From Leptolyngbya sp. PCC 6406 (lineage in GTDB: Bacteria > Cyanobacteriota > Cyanobacteriia > Phormidesmidales > Phormidesmidaceae), in contig NZ_KI913949.1 in assembly GCF_000332095.2 (NCBI RefSeq), positions 1 through 43,320 on the forward strand: a stretch of DNA of 43,320 bases. The letters run 5' to 3'. Of the stretch, positions 8,717-15,176 are shown piece by piece. Each line of letters starts with the position of its first letter. Positions within the stretch are counted from its first letter, which is position 1. The notes beneath the pieces were generated by a model that ran no database searches, was not told where the DNA came from, and was given only the letters and a program-made list of their open reading frames with translations. The translations under genes were made by a program, and so were the position numbers.

Positions 8717-9436
8717 TTAGGCGCAACCATCCGGCCAAGTCACCGCTGGAAACTGTCCCGCCCGGTACTGGATCACCTTTCCCGACCCATCGGTTTCAAA
8801 CACAAAGCGATAGAGTTTGAGATCCGCATCCACGGGGGTAAAGGTCAAGACGTGACCCTCGGTGTAGGGATTGGGCGTGATCTCTATTTGATTGGGATAG
8901 AGCTCTAACACCTCCGCCTCAGTGGAGCCGATTTTGAGGCCGCTGGCGGTAGTGATGGGGCTACCTTCCCACAGATCAATGCGAATAATCCGGTTATCCA
9001 CCACCATTAAGCCAATCGCGGCATTCCTGACATTGGGCTGGTAGTAGGCGCAATCCCCCCCGGCATTGGCCCCCAAGGGCACCAGGGGTAAACCTAGGGC
9101 ATCGGCCCCTTCCTCCACCGTCATGCCAATCCGCAGGGGACCGAGGCGGGTAAGGGTGACCTCAGCTTCCTCTAGCAGAGAGCCGTCCGCCAGTATCGTG
9201 GGCAGGGTAGCGGCCACTGCCTGCTCCATCACAGGTAGATAGGCCAGAGGTTCGGCAGCAATCCGCAGCAGTTGTAGGGTGTACCGCATAGGGGTGCGGG
9301 CCGTGGCCTCAGGAGTGCCACTGCGAAGGCGATGACCCTCGGGCCGACTACTCACTACGCCGAAGCTCGCTAGTAGCCCTGCCGTCAGCGCGATCGCACT
9401 AATCCAGTGATTACGTCTCATAGGGAATTGGGGCAT
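8717..9436 (-). CDS. Exported protein of unknown function with two SmpA/BLIP-like repeats
   Basis: The protein is 239 residues from the first ATG; an alternative ATG five codons later (MRRNHWISAIALTAGLLASF) would put the signal peptide at the very N-terminus and may be the true start. A hydrophobic segment at about residues 10-27 indicates export. The mature part has two similar motifs, LGPLRIGMTVEEGADALG and GLKIGSTEAEVLELYP, each followed by a short strand, which is the pattern of SmpA/OmlA or beta-lactamase-inhibitor-like half-repeats. Two Cys residues (DCAYYQ and the penultimate Cys) could pair. No operon partner is visible; the gene is divergent from the SLH gene. The fold suggestion is an inference. 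Confidence 0.7.
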   Translation of the reverse strand: MPQFPMRRNHWISAIALTAGLLASFGVVSSRPEGHRLRSGTPEATARTPMRYTLQLLRIAAEPLAYLPVMEQAVAATLPTILADGSLLEEAEVTLTRLGPLRIGMTVEEGADALGLPLVPLGANAGGDCAYYQPNVRNAAIGLMVVDNRIIRIDLWEGSPITTASGLKIGSTEAEVLELYPNQIEITPNPYTEGHVLTFTPVDADLKLYRFVFETDGSGKVIQYRAGQFPAVTWPDGCA

Positions 9437-9591
9437 CTACAGGTGAGTCACATTTCCCGCAATGGCCATCAAAGCAGAAAAACCTGCTGTTTGGCGACCG
9501 TACTGGGGGAACGAGTAACAGTCTAGCGCCCCCATAATCTGTAAAAATGTCGTCAACGACTCATCTCTAGCTCTCTTAGCCCCTATTTCCC

Positions 9592-10653
9592 GTGTCTTTT
9601 TCCCCCTCTCCCCCACCCAGTCCCAATCGCGATGATGAATGGATTGCTGTGGTCTTGGCCCTAGGCATCCTCGGCAGCCTCACCGCCTGGGTATTGGTGA
9701 AGTCTCCCCCATCTCGTCTCTGGATGGGAACTGGGGCGGGGGATGCTCCTGCTGCTCTGTCAGAGCGTCGAGAACAATCCGATTCCGGGGAAAGCAGAAA
9801 CCAGCCAAGGGTGGAAACTAGGGTTGAAGCTGAAGCCGATCAGCCCTTCGTCAGTGGTTTATCCCGCTTTCAGGTACTGCGAAGACCCACTACGGCCCCC
9901 GATGGGGCTGTTATTGGCTCCGGTGCCGCCTTGGGTCAGCGGGCATTTCCAGCCCTGGTTCCCCCAACGACTGGAACGGTAGCGGGAACGGCGGCTGTCG
10001 CCCCCCTGATGGTGCCCCAGCCCGAGATCCCAGTGCCCGCTGAGGCTCAAACCACTGGAGATGGCATGGGAGCGGTTCAGCCCCCCTTGGTATTTTCCGA
10101 TTTGCCGGAGGACCATTGGGCAAAGGGCTATATCGATGGTCTGACGGCGCGGGGGATTTTGGCGGGATTTCCCGATGGCACCTATGGCCCCGACCAGCCC
10201 TTGACCCGAGCCCAGTTCGCCGCCCAGTTGGCCCAAGCCTTTGACACCCTCCCGTCCCAGCGGGCACCCCTGTCTTTTCAAGATCTCGCCGCCGACTATT
10301 GGGCGGAAACCAGCATCAACCAGACGGTGGCCCAGGGCTTTATGAGTGGCTACCCCGGTGGTGTCTTTCAGCCGGAGGAGACGGTGCCTCGGGTCCAGGT
10401 GATGGCCGCGATCGCGGCGGGACTCCAGATGCCGGTCCAAAGCCGCCCGGAAATCATCTTGCAAGCCCACCCCGATCAAGAGCAGGTTCCGGCTTGGGCA
10501 CGTCAACAGGCTGCATCTGCGATCGCGGCTAACTTGGTGAACCCGGAACCGGGACGCCCCCTTGCCCCCAATCGTCCCGCCACTCGGGCTGAGGTGGCGG
10601 CAATGCTATACCAAGCCCTGGTCTACCTAGGGGAGGTGCCCCCCCTGGATTAA
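9592..10653 (+). CDS. SLH-domain protein with N-terminal membrane anchor
   Basis: This 353-residue protein uses a GTG start. After a proline-rich tip, a single hydrophobic helix (about residues 17-37, WIAVVLALGILGSLTAWVLV) anchors it. A low-complexity linker follows to about residue 165. Three S-layer homology modules come next: FSDLPEDHWAKGYIDGL with GTYGPDQPLTRAQFA, SFQDLAADYWAETSI with GVFQPEETVPRVQV, and a shorter third with RPATRAEVAAMLYQ. SLH modules bind peptidoglycan-linked polymers, so the protein should lie between plasma membrane and wall. There is no OprB porin domain, unlike the major cyanobacterial SLH porins. Its 3' end lies about 35 bp from the IS110 insertion. Confidence 0.85.
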   Translation: MSFSPSPPPSPNRDDEWIAVVLALGILGSLTAWVLVKSPPSRLWMGTGAGDAPAALSERREQSDSGESRNQPRVETRVEAEADQPFVSGLSRFQVLRRPTTAPDGAVIGSGAALGQRAFPALVPPTTGTVAGTAAVAPLMVPQPEIPVPAEAQTTGDGMGAVQPPLVFSDLPEDHWAKGYIDGLTARGILAGFPDGTYGPDQPLTRAQFAAQLAQAFDTLPSQRAPLSFQDLAADYWAETSINQTVAQGFMSGYPGGVFQPEETVPRVQVMAAIAAGLQMPVQSRPEIILQAHPDQEQVPAWARQQAASAIAANLVNPEPGRPLAPNRPATRAEVAAMLYQALVYLGEVPPLD

Positions 10654-10698
10654 TGATGCCTAGTGCTCTGTCAAGCCTCAATTGGTAGATACTGTGTT

Positions 10699-10737
10699 AG
10701 CGCCTTAGGGTCAAGACTGCTGAGGCGCTAGCTTTTT
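10699..10737 (+). terminator. Hairpin plus T-run at the transposase 3' end, reading on + strand
   Basis: AGCGCCTTAG (10699-10708) pairs with CTGAGGCGCT (10720-10729) with one mismatched position, and GCTTTTTG follows on the plus strand. It could terminate transcripts arriving from the upstream SLH gene so that they do not run antisense through the IS. The hairpin overlaps the last codons of the transposase on the other strand. Confidence 0.5.
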
Positions 10738-11709
10738 GGGGTCAAATTCCTGTCCAGAGGACAAGACCGCATAGATCACACGAATGAGCTTGTGCATCAC
10801 CGCCCCCACCACCGCCATCTTGTGCTTGCCATTGTCCAAGAGCCGTTGGCGAAAAGCTCTGACCTCAGGGCAATGACGCATCAGACTCAGCGCTGGGAAA
10901 AAAAGAGCTTCGCGCAGATGGGCATTGCCAATTTTGCACAACCGCGCCTTGCCATTGATAGAAGAGCCAGACTGATGCTCCTGGGGAGTCAACCCAGCAA
11001 AAGCCGCCAGTTGAGCGGCAGAGCCAAAGACCTTAATCGAGCCAATTTCCGCCAGGATAATGCTAGCGCTATGTTCAGCAATGCCAGTAATGGAGGTCAA
11101 CAAGCGGCAGGGCTCCGCCAACGATTCCTCCCCTTGAATATGCTGCTGGCAGCGCTCCTTGAGAGCCTTAGCCTGTTTTTCGAGAAACTCGATATGGGCC
11201 TCAATATCCGTTCTCAGTTCCGAGTCACGACAGAGCTCAAGGCGATTTTTCTCTTGGGTGAGCATCTGCTCCAGCGCCTTCAGACGGCGGGTGAGGCTCT
11301 GGAGCTGGGCGATCGCCGCTGGCGTGGGATGCCACAGACTGGGCTGGATATCTCGACAAAAGCGGGCAATCAGGGCGGCATCAGCGGCATCGTTCTTGGT
11401 GCGGCTGAGTTGACTTTTGGCATACCCCTTGATGCGGGCTGGGTTGACGATACTGACCTGGTGGCCCTGCTCATGGAGATAGGTAGCTAAGTCATGGCCA
11501 TAGATGTTGGTCGCCTCCAGACAGGCATGAATTGCCCCGAGAGCATTCCCTTGGAGCCAATGGCTCAACTGCTCAAAGCCGCTGGGGGTGTTGTCAAACT
11601 TGGCGTGTTTAGAGGATTTGCCATTACGCTTACCACCACTCAGTAAAGCTACGTCAAAGGTGGCTTTGCTGATATCAATACCGAGGAAGATGATGGGGGC
11701 TGTACTCAT
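10711..11709 (-). CDS. IS110-family transposase (DEDD recombinase)
   Basis: From the ATG at 11709 (MSTAPIIFLGIDISKATFDV) the protein is 332 residues; the frame is open 16 codons further upstream, but those codons lie in the putative bridge-RNA region. The RuvC-like DEDD domain is intact: Asp in LGIDISK (residue 12), Glu in CLEATNIYG, and the paired Asp in RTKNDAADA. The C-terminal Tnp domain has GLTPQEHQSGSSING with the conserved serine expected to attack the core dinucleotide. No frameshift is present, so the element is probably active. Family knowledge: these recombinases use a structured noncoding RNA from their own end to choose target and donor sites. The gene sits convergent to the SLH gene. 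Confidence 0.95.
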   Translation of the reverse strand: MSTAPIIFLGIDISKATFDVALLSGGKRNGKSSKHAKFDNTPSGFEQLSHWLQGNALGAIHACLEATNIYGHDLATYLHEQGHQVSIVNPARIKGYAKSQLSRTKNDAADAALIARFCRDIQPSLWHPTPAAIAQLQSLTRRLKALEQMLTQEKNRLELCRDSELRTDIEAHIEFLEKQAKALKERCQQHIQGEESLAEPCRLLTSITGIAEHSASIILAEIGSIKVFGSAAQLAAFAGLTPQEHQSGSSINGKARLCKIGNAHLREALFFPALSLMRHCPEVRAFRQRLLDNGKHKMAVVGAVMHKLIRVIYAVLSSGQEFDPKKLAPQQS

Positions 11710-11711
11710 TG

Positions 11712-11949
11712 GACTGGCTCCAGAGAATAGAGGTTGGCAGGGGCTCAACAATCGCACTATCCTTGCTAAATTCGAGGTGCCCAGTCGGGCCGCTCATGAT
11801 ACTGTCCAGGCTGATTGGCGATGCCCTTGGGGGAGGGGGGAGGCTCAATGAATCTACGAAACAAGCTTGAAGGCTTGGGGTTGGGTTCGGAGTTCTCCCC
11901 TGACGGTCTGCTTCCAAAATAACTCTCGATGGCAGGCCGCTTACATACA
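11712..11949 (-). ncRNA. Putative IS110 bridge RNA
   Basis: The noncoding end, read on the minus strand, shows two guide loops. Target loop: a GGGGAG/CTCCCC stem encloses ACCCAACC (plus 11879-11886), a CAAGC-CTTCAA-GCTTG hairpin, and CGTAG (plus 11854-11858). The first equals the REP flank left of the core; the second is complementary to CT-AC-G on the right side. Donor loop: ACAGTATC (plus 11798-11805) equals the element's own 3' end through the first core base, a GCCC-GACT-GGGC hairpin follows, then CAAG (plus 11762-11765), complementary to CT-TG at the 5' end. The order left guide, hairpin, right guide in both loops is that of known bridge RNAs. Exact RNA ends are not known. Confidence 0.75.
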
Positions 11950-12023
11950 AGGTTGGGTGCAGCGCTAGCGGAACCCAACATAGCCCACCGCTGTTGGGTG
12001 ATCCTTCGTTTCACCCAACCTAC
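11950..12023. repeat. REP-like palindromic repeat interrupted by IS110
   Basis: AGGTTGGGTG at the left and CACCCAACCTAC at the right are inverted, with further GTTGGGTG and GAACCCAAC units inside. Its missing outer bases (GTAG) lie on the far side of the IS110 element at 10685-10688. Compare 239-312. Confidence 0.8.
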
Positions 12024-12042
12024 GAGGACTTATTGTTCTGCC

Positions 12043-12120
12043 GCACCAGCCCAACATTTTCTGGTCCCCTCTCCCACGGGGAGAGGGCTAGGGTGAGGGG
12101 CCAAGGTGTACCACGATGGA
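12043..12120. repeat. Dispersed ~78-bp repeat, copy 1
   Basis: Begins GCACCAGCCCAACATTTTC, contains the palindromic CTCTCCC/GGGAGAG core and GGCTAGGGTGAGGGGCC, and ends GTACCACGATGGATCGG. Copy 2 at 21746-21823 is about 90 percent identical. No coding potential is seen. Confidence 0.75.
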
Positions 12121-12132
12121 TCGGCAAGTCCC

Positions 12133-12669
12133 TTAGCTGCCGAAGCTAGGCAAGCTGACATCGGAAAAACTGGGCAAATCGAGCTGCTGAGTGCGGCGAG
12201 TCCGCACCGCCAGCCGATAGCTCACACTCTGCAACTCCGACTGAAGCTGGCGATTTTCTCGCTGAAGATGGGAAACCCGCTGGCGCACGGTATCCATGCG
12301 CTCGGCAAATTTCTGGCGATAGACCTTGGGGAGTTCCTGCACCACCTGCTCCAACATACGGGTGCGATCGCTTAGTTCCTGAACCGTCTGCCGTAATTGC
12401 ACCGTTTCAGTATTACGCTCTTCAAGCTGATTTTGATAGAAGGCGACCTGTTGCTCCACCCCTCGGAGTTGTTCCCGTAGCGCCCGCACCTCGGCTTGGT
12501 GCTGCTCCGACATCTGGGGGGTCGGCATAAAGCCGGTATTGCCCTTCACCAAGCGAAAAAGTTCCTGGGAAAGTTGCTGCACTAGCTCATCGCGCATCTG
12601 CAATTCTTCTTGCAGGCGCGCCACCTCGGCTTGGGTGACCGATGAGGACGGGGTTGCCAACTGCGTCAC
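12133..12669 (-). CDS. Coiled-coil protein, conserved hypothetical
   Basis: The 178-residue protein is almost entirely heptad-like: residues about 12-46 (QAEVARLQEELQMRDELVQQ), then about 55-165 (ALREQLRGVEQQVAFYQNQL, RMDTVRQRVSHLQRENRQLQ). It lacks a signal peptide or membrane segment and has a Ser/Phe-rich tail (LPSFSDVSLPSFGS) with a repeated LPSF. I do not recognise a characterised family; size and composition suggest a cytoplasmic scaffold or cell-division-type coiled coil. A strong palindrome lies about 100 bp upstream of its start and could regulate it. Confidence 0.75.
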   Translation of the reverse strand: MTQLATPSSSVTQAEVARLQEELQMRDELVQQLSQELFRLVKGNTGFMPTPQMSEQHQAEVRALREQLRGVEQQVAFYQNQLEERNTETVQLRQTVQELSDRTRMLEQVVQELPKVYRQKFAERMDTVRQRVSHLQRENRQLQSELQSVSYRLAVRTRRTQQLDLPSFSDVSLPSFGS

Positions 12670-12766
12670 GACGCTACTCCAAAGTTCAAAACTAGGGCGG
12701 GGTCAGGGCTGAAACTCGCTAGTGCACACCTGATCAGGCTTTTGCTGGTGATACTTTAGCATCGCC

Positions 12767-12789
12767 TATCACAAGTGGCACTTGTAATA
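12767..12789. promoter_or_regulatory. 23-bp near-perfect palindrome, possible operator
   Basis: TATCACAAGTG-G-CACTTGTAATA has 10 of 11 arm positions paired (core ACAAGTG/CACTTGT). It lies between two minus-strand genes, about 100 bp upstream of the coiled-coil gene start. A dimeric repressor or activator site is the simplest reading. No regulator can be named. Confidence 0.5.
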
Positions 12790-12896
12790 GGTAAATTTGT
12801 AAGCAAAATCCAGAAAAACGCCCCAATCTTCAACTATGCTTCCCTTTCCCTCAGACCTCAACCCACGCAACAACCCCTGCTAAGTGAGAATCTGGG

Positions 12897-13208
12897 TCAG
12901 ACCCAGGCATCCTCCTCGCCCCAAGTGCTCACCGGACGCAGCGCCTCAGGAATCCTATCGGCGGGCGGAAACTCCAACAGGGTTTCCCGATAGCCCAGAT
13001 AGCCCGACATCGCAAAGGCAGTCAGCATTCGCTCCAGGGCTACCCACACCACCTCATCAAAGGCCCAGTCGTCATAACGACGAGCATCATCAGCAATAGC
13101 CCGCAGTGCCCAAAAGTAGCTGTTGCGAACGGTGGAACCCGTTTTTTTATAGGGAGGCACATCATCCCGGTGGACAAAGAGCACAGGGGCATCAAGGCGA
13201 CAACGCAT
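12897..13208 (-). CDS. Small conserved hypothetical protein
   Basis: The 103-residue soluble protein starts MRCRLDAPVLFVHRDDVPPY and is rich in aromatic and acidic residues (RRYDDWAFDEVVWVALERML). No membrane segment, Cys cluster or known motif is seen. Codon use matches its neighbours and it contains no frameshift, so it is likely a real gene. It is divergent from the ABC ATPase gene (about 130 bp between starts). Function unknown. Confidence 0.65.
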   Translation of the reverse strand: MRCRLDAPVLFVHRDDVPPYKKTGSTVRNSYFWALRAIADDARRYDDWAFDEVVWVALERMLTAFAMSGYLGYRETLLEFPPADRIPEALRPVSTWGEEDAWV

Positions 13209-13337
13209 GGAGATATCGATAGGTGGCGGTTATAGCAGGATTTCAGTTTAGGATCGAAACACGGCTTGATGCTCTGGGTATCAGCAGTGTGGCCTTTCTA
13301 GATCCGGCTGAGTTCCGGAGAAGTACGAGTGGCGTCT

Positions 13338-14189
13338 ATGGCAGCGGCAGTTTCGATTCAAAACGTCCACAAGGTCTACGACAATATTCCGGTGGTGAAT
13401 AATCTTTCCCTCAATATCCAGGCGGGGGAAATCTTTGGGCTGTTGGGACCCAATGGAGCTGGGAAGTCCACGACAATTCGGATGCTAACGACCTTAACCT
13501 CTCCTTCCGAAGGGCATCTTGTCGTCGCCGGATACGATGTTCAGCGCCAAGCCACAGAGGTGCGGCGGGAAATTGGGGTCGTACTGCAACAAACCAGCGT
13601 GGATGGCGACCTCTCGGTGTGGGAAAACATGGAGCTCCATGGTCGGATGCACCACATTCCCAAACTCCAGCGGCAGCGGCGCATTACCCAGTGGCTAGAT
13701 TTTGTAGAACTCAGCGATCGCCGGCTAGATAAGGTCAAGACCCTATCGGGGGGGATGAAGCGACGGCTGCAAATTGCCCGTGCTCTGCTCCATGAGCCCC
13801 GAATTCTGTTTTTGGATGAGCCCACGGTGGGACTAGATCCCCAAACCCGGCGACGGTTGTGGGAGATTATTCAGAGCCTAAACCAGCAAGGCATGACCAT
13901 ACTGCTGACTACCCACTATATGGAGGAGGTAGAGTACCTGTGCAATCGGGTGGGCATCCTCGATCAAGGCCAATTGATTGAAATTGGGACGCTGACAGAA
14001 CTCCGCTACAAGCACGGGGAGGGACTGGTCATGACCCAGCAGGGCGATCGCTGGACCTATAAGTTTTTCCCCACGTTGCAAGAGGCCAATCAGTACCTGG
14101 AGCAACAGCCAGATAAAACTGGCATGATGACTCGCCCCACAAACTTGGAGGATATCTTTGTAGAACTGACGGGTCGCAATCTAGACTAG
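13338..14189 (+). CDS. ABC transporter ATP-binding protein (DrrA/CcmA type)
   Basis: The start is the ATG at 13338 (MAAAVSIQNVHKVY), three codons inside a longer GTG frame; 283 residues. All nucleotide-binding motifs are intact: Walker A GPNGAGKST (about residues 40-48), Q-loop in VVLQQTSVDG, signature LSGGMKRRL, Walker B ILFLDEPTVGLD, and the switch His in LLTTHYMEE. The C-terminal part matches ATPases that pair with ABC-2 type permeases, which export drugs, lipids or polysaccharide. No permease is adjacent; scpB follows after 19 nt, so the membrane partner must be encoded elsewhere. The family is certain, the substrate is not. Confidence 0.93.
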   Translation: MAAAVSIQNVHKVYDNIPVVNNLSLNIQAGEIFGLLGPNGAGKSTTIRMLTTLTSPSEGHLVVAGYDVQRQATEVRREIGVVLQQTSVDGDLSVWENMELHGRMHHIPKLQRQRRITQWLDFVELSDRRLDKVKTLSGGMKRRLQIARALLHEPRILFLDEPTVGLDPQTRRRLWEIIQSLNQQGMTILLTTHYMEEVEYLCNRVGILDQGQLIEIGTLTELRYKHGEGLVMTQQGDRWTYKFFPTLQEANQYLEQQPDKTGMMTRPTNLEDIFVELTGRNLD

Positions 14190-14208
14190 GTCTTTCTGCA
14201 ACGTCCCT

Positions 14209-14781
14209 ATGCCGCAACTGGCGAGTTTGATCGAAGCTATTCTCTACCTGAAGGGTCGGCCATTGCCCATCGCCCGCATCGCAGAATATGCCGGGTGCGA
14301 TCGCGAGATGGCAGAAGAAGGGCTAATGGAGCTGATGAACGACTACGCCCACCGGGACGGGGCACTGGAATTGGCCGAAACCAAGGAGGGCTACTGCCTC
14401 CAGCTCAAGACAGGGTTCAAACACCTGGTGGATACCCTCATTCCCCTGGACCTCGGGGTGGGGGCGCTACGGACCCTAGCCGCGATCGCGCTGCGGGGAC
14501 CGATCAGCCAAACGGACCTAGTTGATCTACGGGGGTCCGGCGTCTATCAGCATGTGCAAGAGCTGGTGCAACTGGGCTTTGTCAGCAAACGTCGCCAGTC
14601 CGATGGCCGCTCTTTTTGGCTCCAGGTGACCAATAAGTTTCACCAGCATTTCGAGATCGACCAACTTCCCGCCCTCACCCGTCGCGACCCCAAGACGCCC
14701 CCCGCCCCGCCGGAAACCCCTGAAGCGAAGGAGTCTCCTGAAACTGACGCTGCTGCAACTACGGATGCCCCCGAAGCTTGA
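14209..14781 (+). CDS. scpB: Segregation and condensation protein B
   Basis: The 190-residue protein begins MPQLASLIEAILYLKGRPLP, the first winged helix of ScpB. GYCLQLKTGFKHLVDTL closes it, and the second winged helix follows with ETLAII-type sequence (ALRTLAAIALRGPISQTDLV, then GSGVYQHVQELVQLGFV). A Pro/Glu/Thr-rich tail of about 35 residues is dispensable-looking. ScpB binds the kleisin ScpA and Smc to form the condensin that organises the chromosome. scpA and smc are not in the window. The gene starts 19 nt after the ABC ATPase and may share its transcript. Confidence 0.92.
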   Translation: MPQLASLIEAILYLKGRPLPIARIAEYAGCDREMAEEGLMELMNDYAHRDGALELAETKEGYCLQLKTGFKHLVDTLIPLDLGVGALRTLAAIALRGPISQTDLVDLRGSGVYQHVQELVQLGFVSKRRQSDGRSFWLQVTNKFHQHFEIDQLPALTRRDPKTPPAPPETPEAKESPETDAAATTDAPEA

Positions 14782-14805
14782 GTAACTCAGCAGGGCAGGT
14801 TTTGA

Positions 14806-14832
14806 GCATTGGGCGCGGGCACCGCGCCCCCA
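14806..14832. repeat. GCGCGG..CCGCGC palindromic repeat, copy 1
   Basis: GCATTGGGCGCGGGCACCGC followed by GCCCCCAC: a short GC-rich hairpin of the family also found at 15000-15028, 36998-37025 and 37077-37104. The rest of the intergenic stretch 14782-15176 holds a CCTGT(C)CC short tandem run at about 14860-14884 and no visible gene. Confidence 0.7.
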
Positions 14833-14999
14833 CGGGATATTTAATTCAAAATTCCTGTCCCCTGTCCCCTGTCCCCTGTCCCCTCACCCTCATACCCGTG
14901 ACCCACCCCGCCCTTCGGGCACCCCTCCCAAGAGGGGATGTTAGGCGGAGGTTCCTTGAGCACAGCCAAGGCAAGGGATCGCCCCTACGGCAACATTCT

Positions 15000-15028
15000 G
15001 CATTGGGCGCGGAAACCGCGCCCCTACC
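15000..15028. repeat. GCGCGG..CCGCGC palindromic repeat, copy 2
   Basis: GCATTGGGCGCGGAAACCGC then GCCCCTACC, a perfect GGGCGCGG/CCGCGCCC hairpin with a three-base loop. Same family as 14806-14832. Confidence 0.75.
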
Positions 15029-15176
15029 CAAGCAACTCAAAACTCACAACTTCCGGTCCCCAACACCCTCATACCCTTACACCCCCCACTCCCCATCCCC
15101 CAACAAAGTAACCAGGGAGATGCGCTAGAGTCAGCATGGTAAAAGCTGGTCTTGCTGTACAGGCATCTCTTCGTCC

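Larger units (their letters stand above)
10689..11951 (-). mobile_element. Complete IS110-family insertion sequence
   Basis: The ends were placed by comparing the copy at the window start, the REP consensus and the flanks. On the minus strand the element reads LT CACCCAAC, core CT, then TGTATGTAAG; at its far end ACACAGTAT, core CT, then ACCAATTG. Removing the element with one CT restores CACCCAACCTAC, the intact edge of the REP at 11950-12023. The element is 1263 bp, within the family range, with no terminal inverted repeats, as expected for IS110. The long noncoding stretch (about 240 nt) lies upstream of the transposase and only about 22 bp lie downstream, the IS110-group rather than IS1111-group arrangement. 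Confidence 0.88.

Noticed and set aside
10711..11709. IS1111-group assignment for the IS110 element
   Set aside because: The long noncoding end is upstream of the transposase and the downstream end is only about 22 bp, with no subterminal inverted repeats, which fits the IS110 group.
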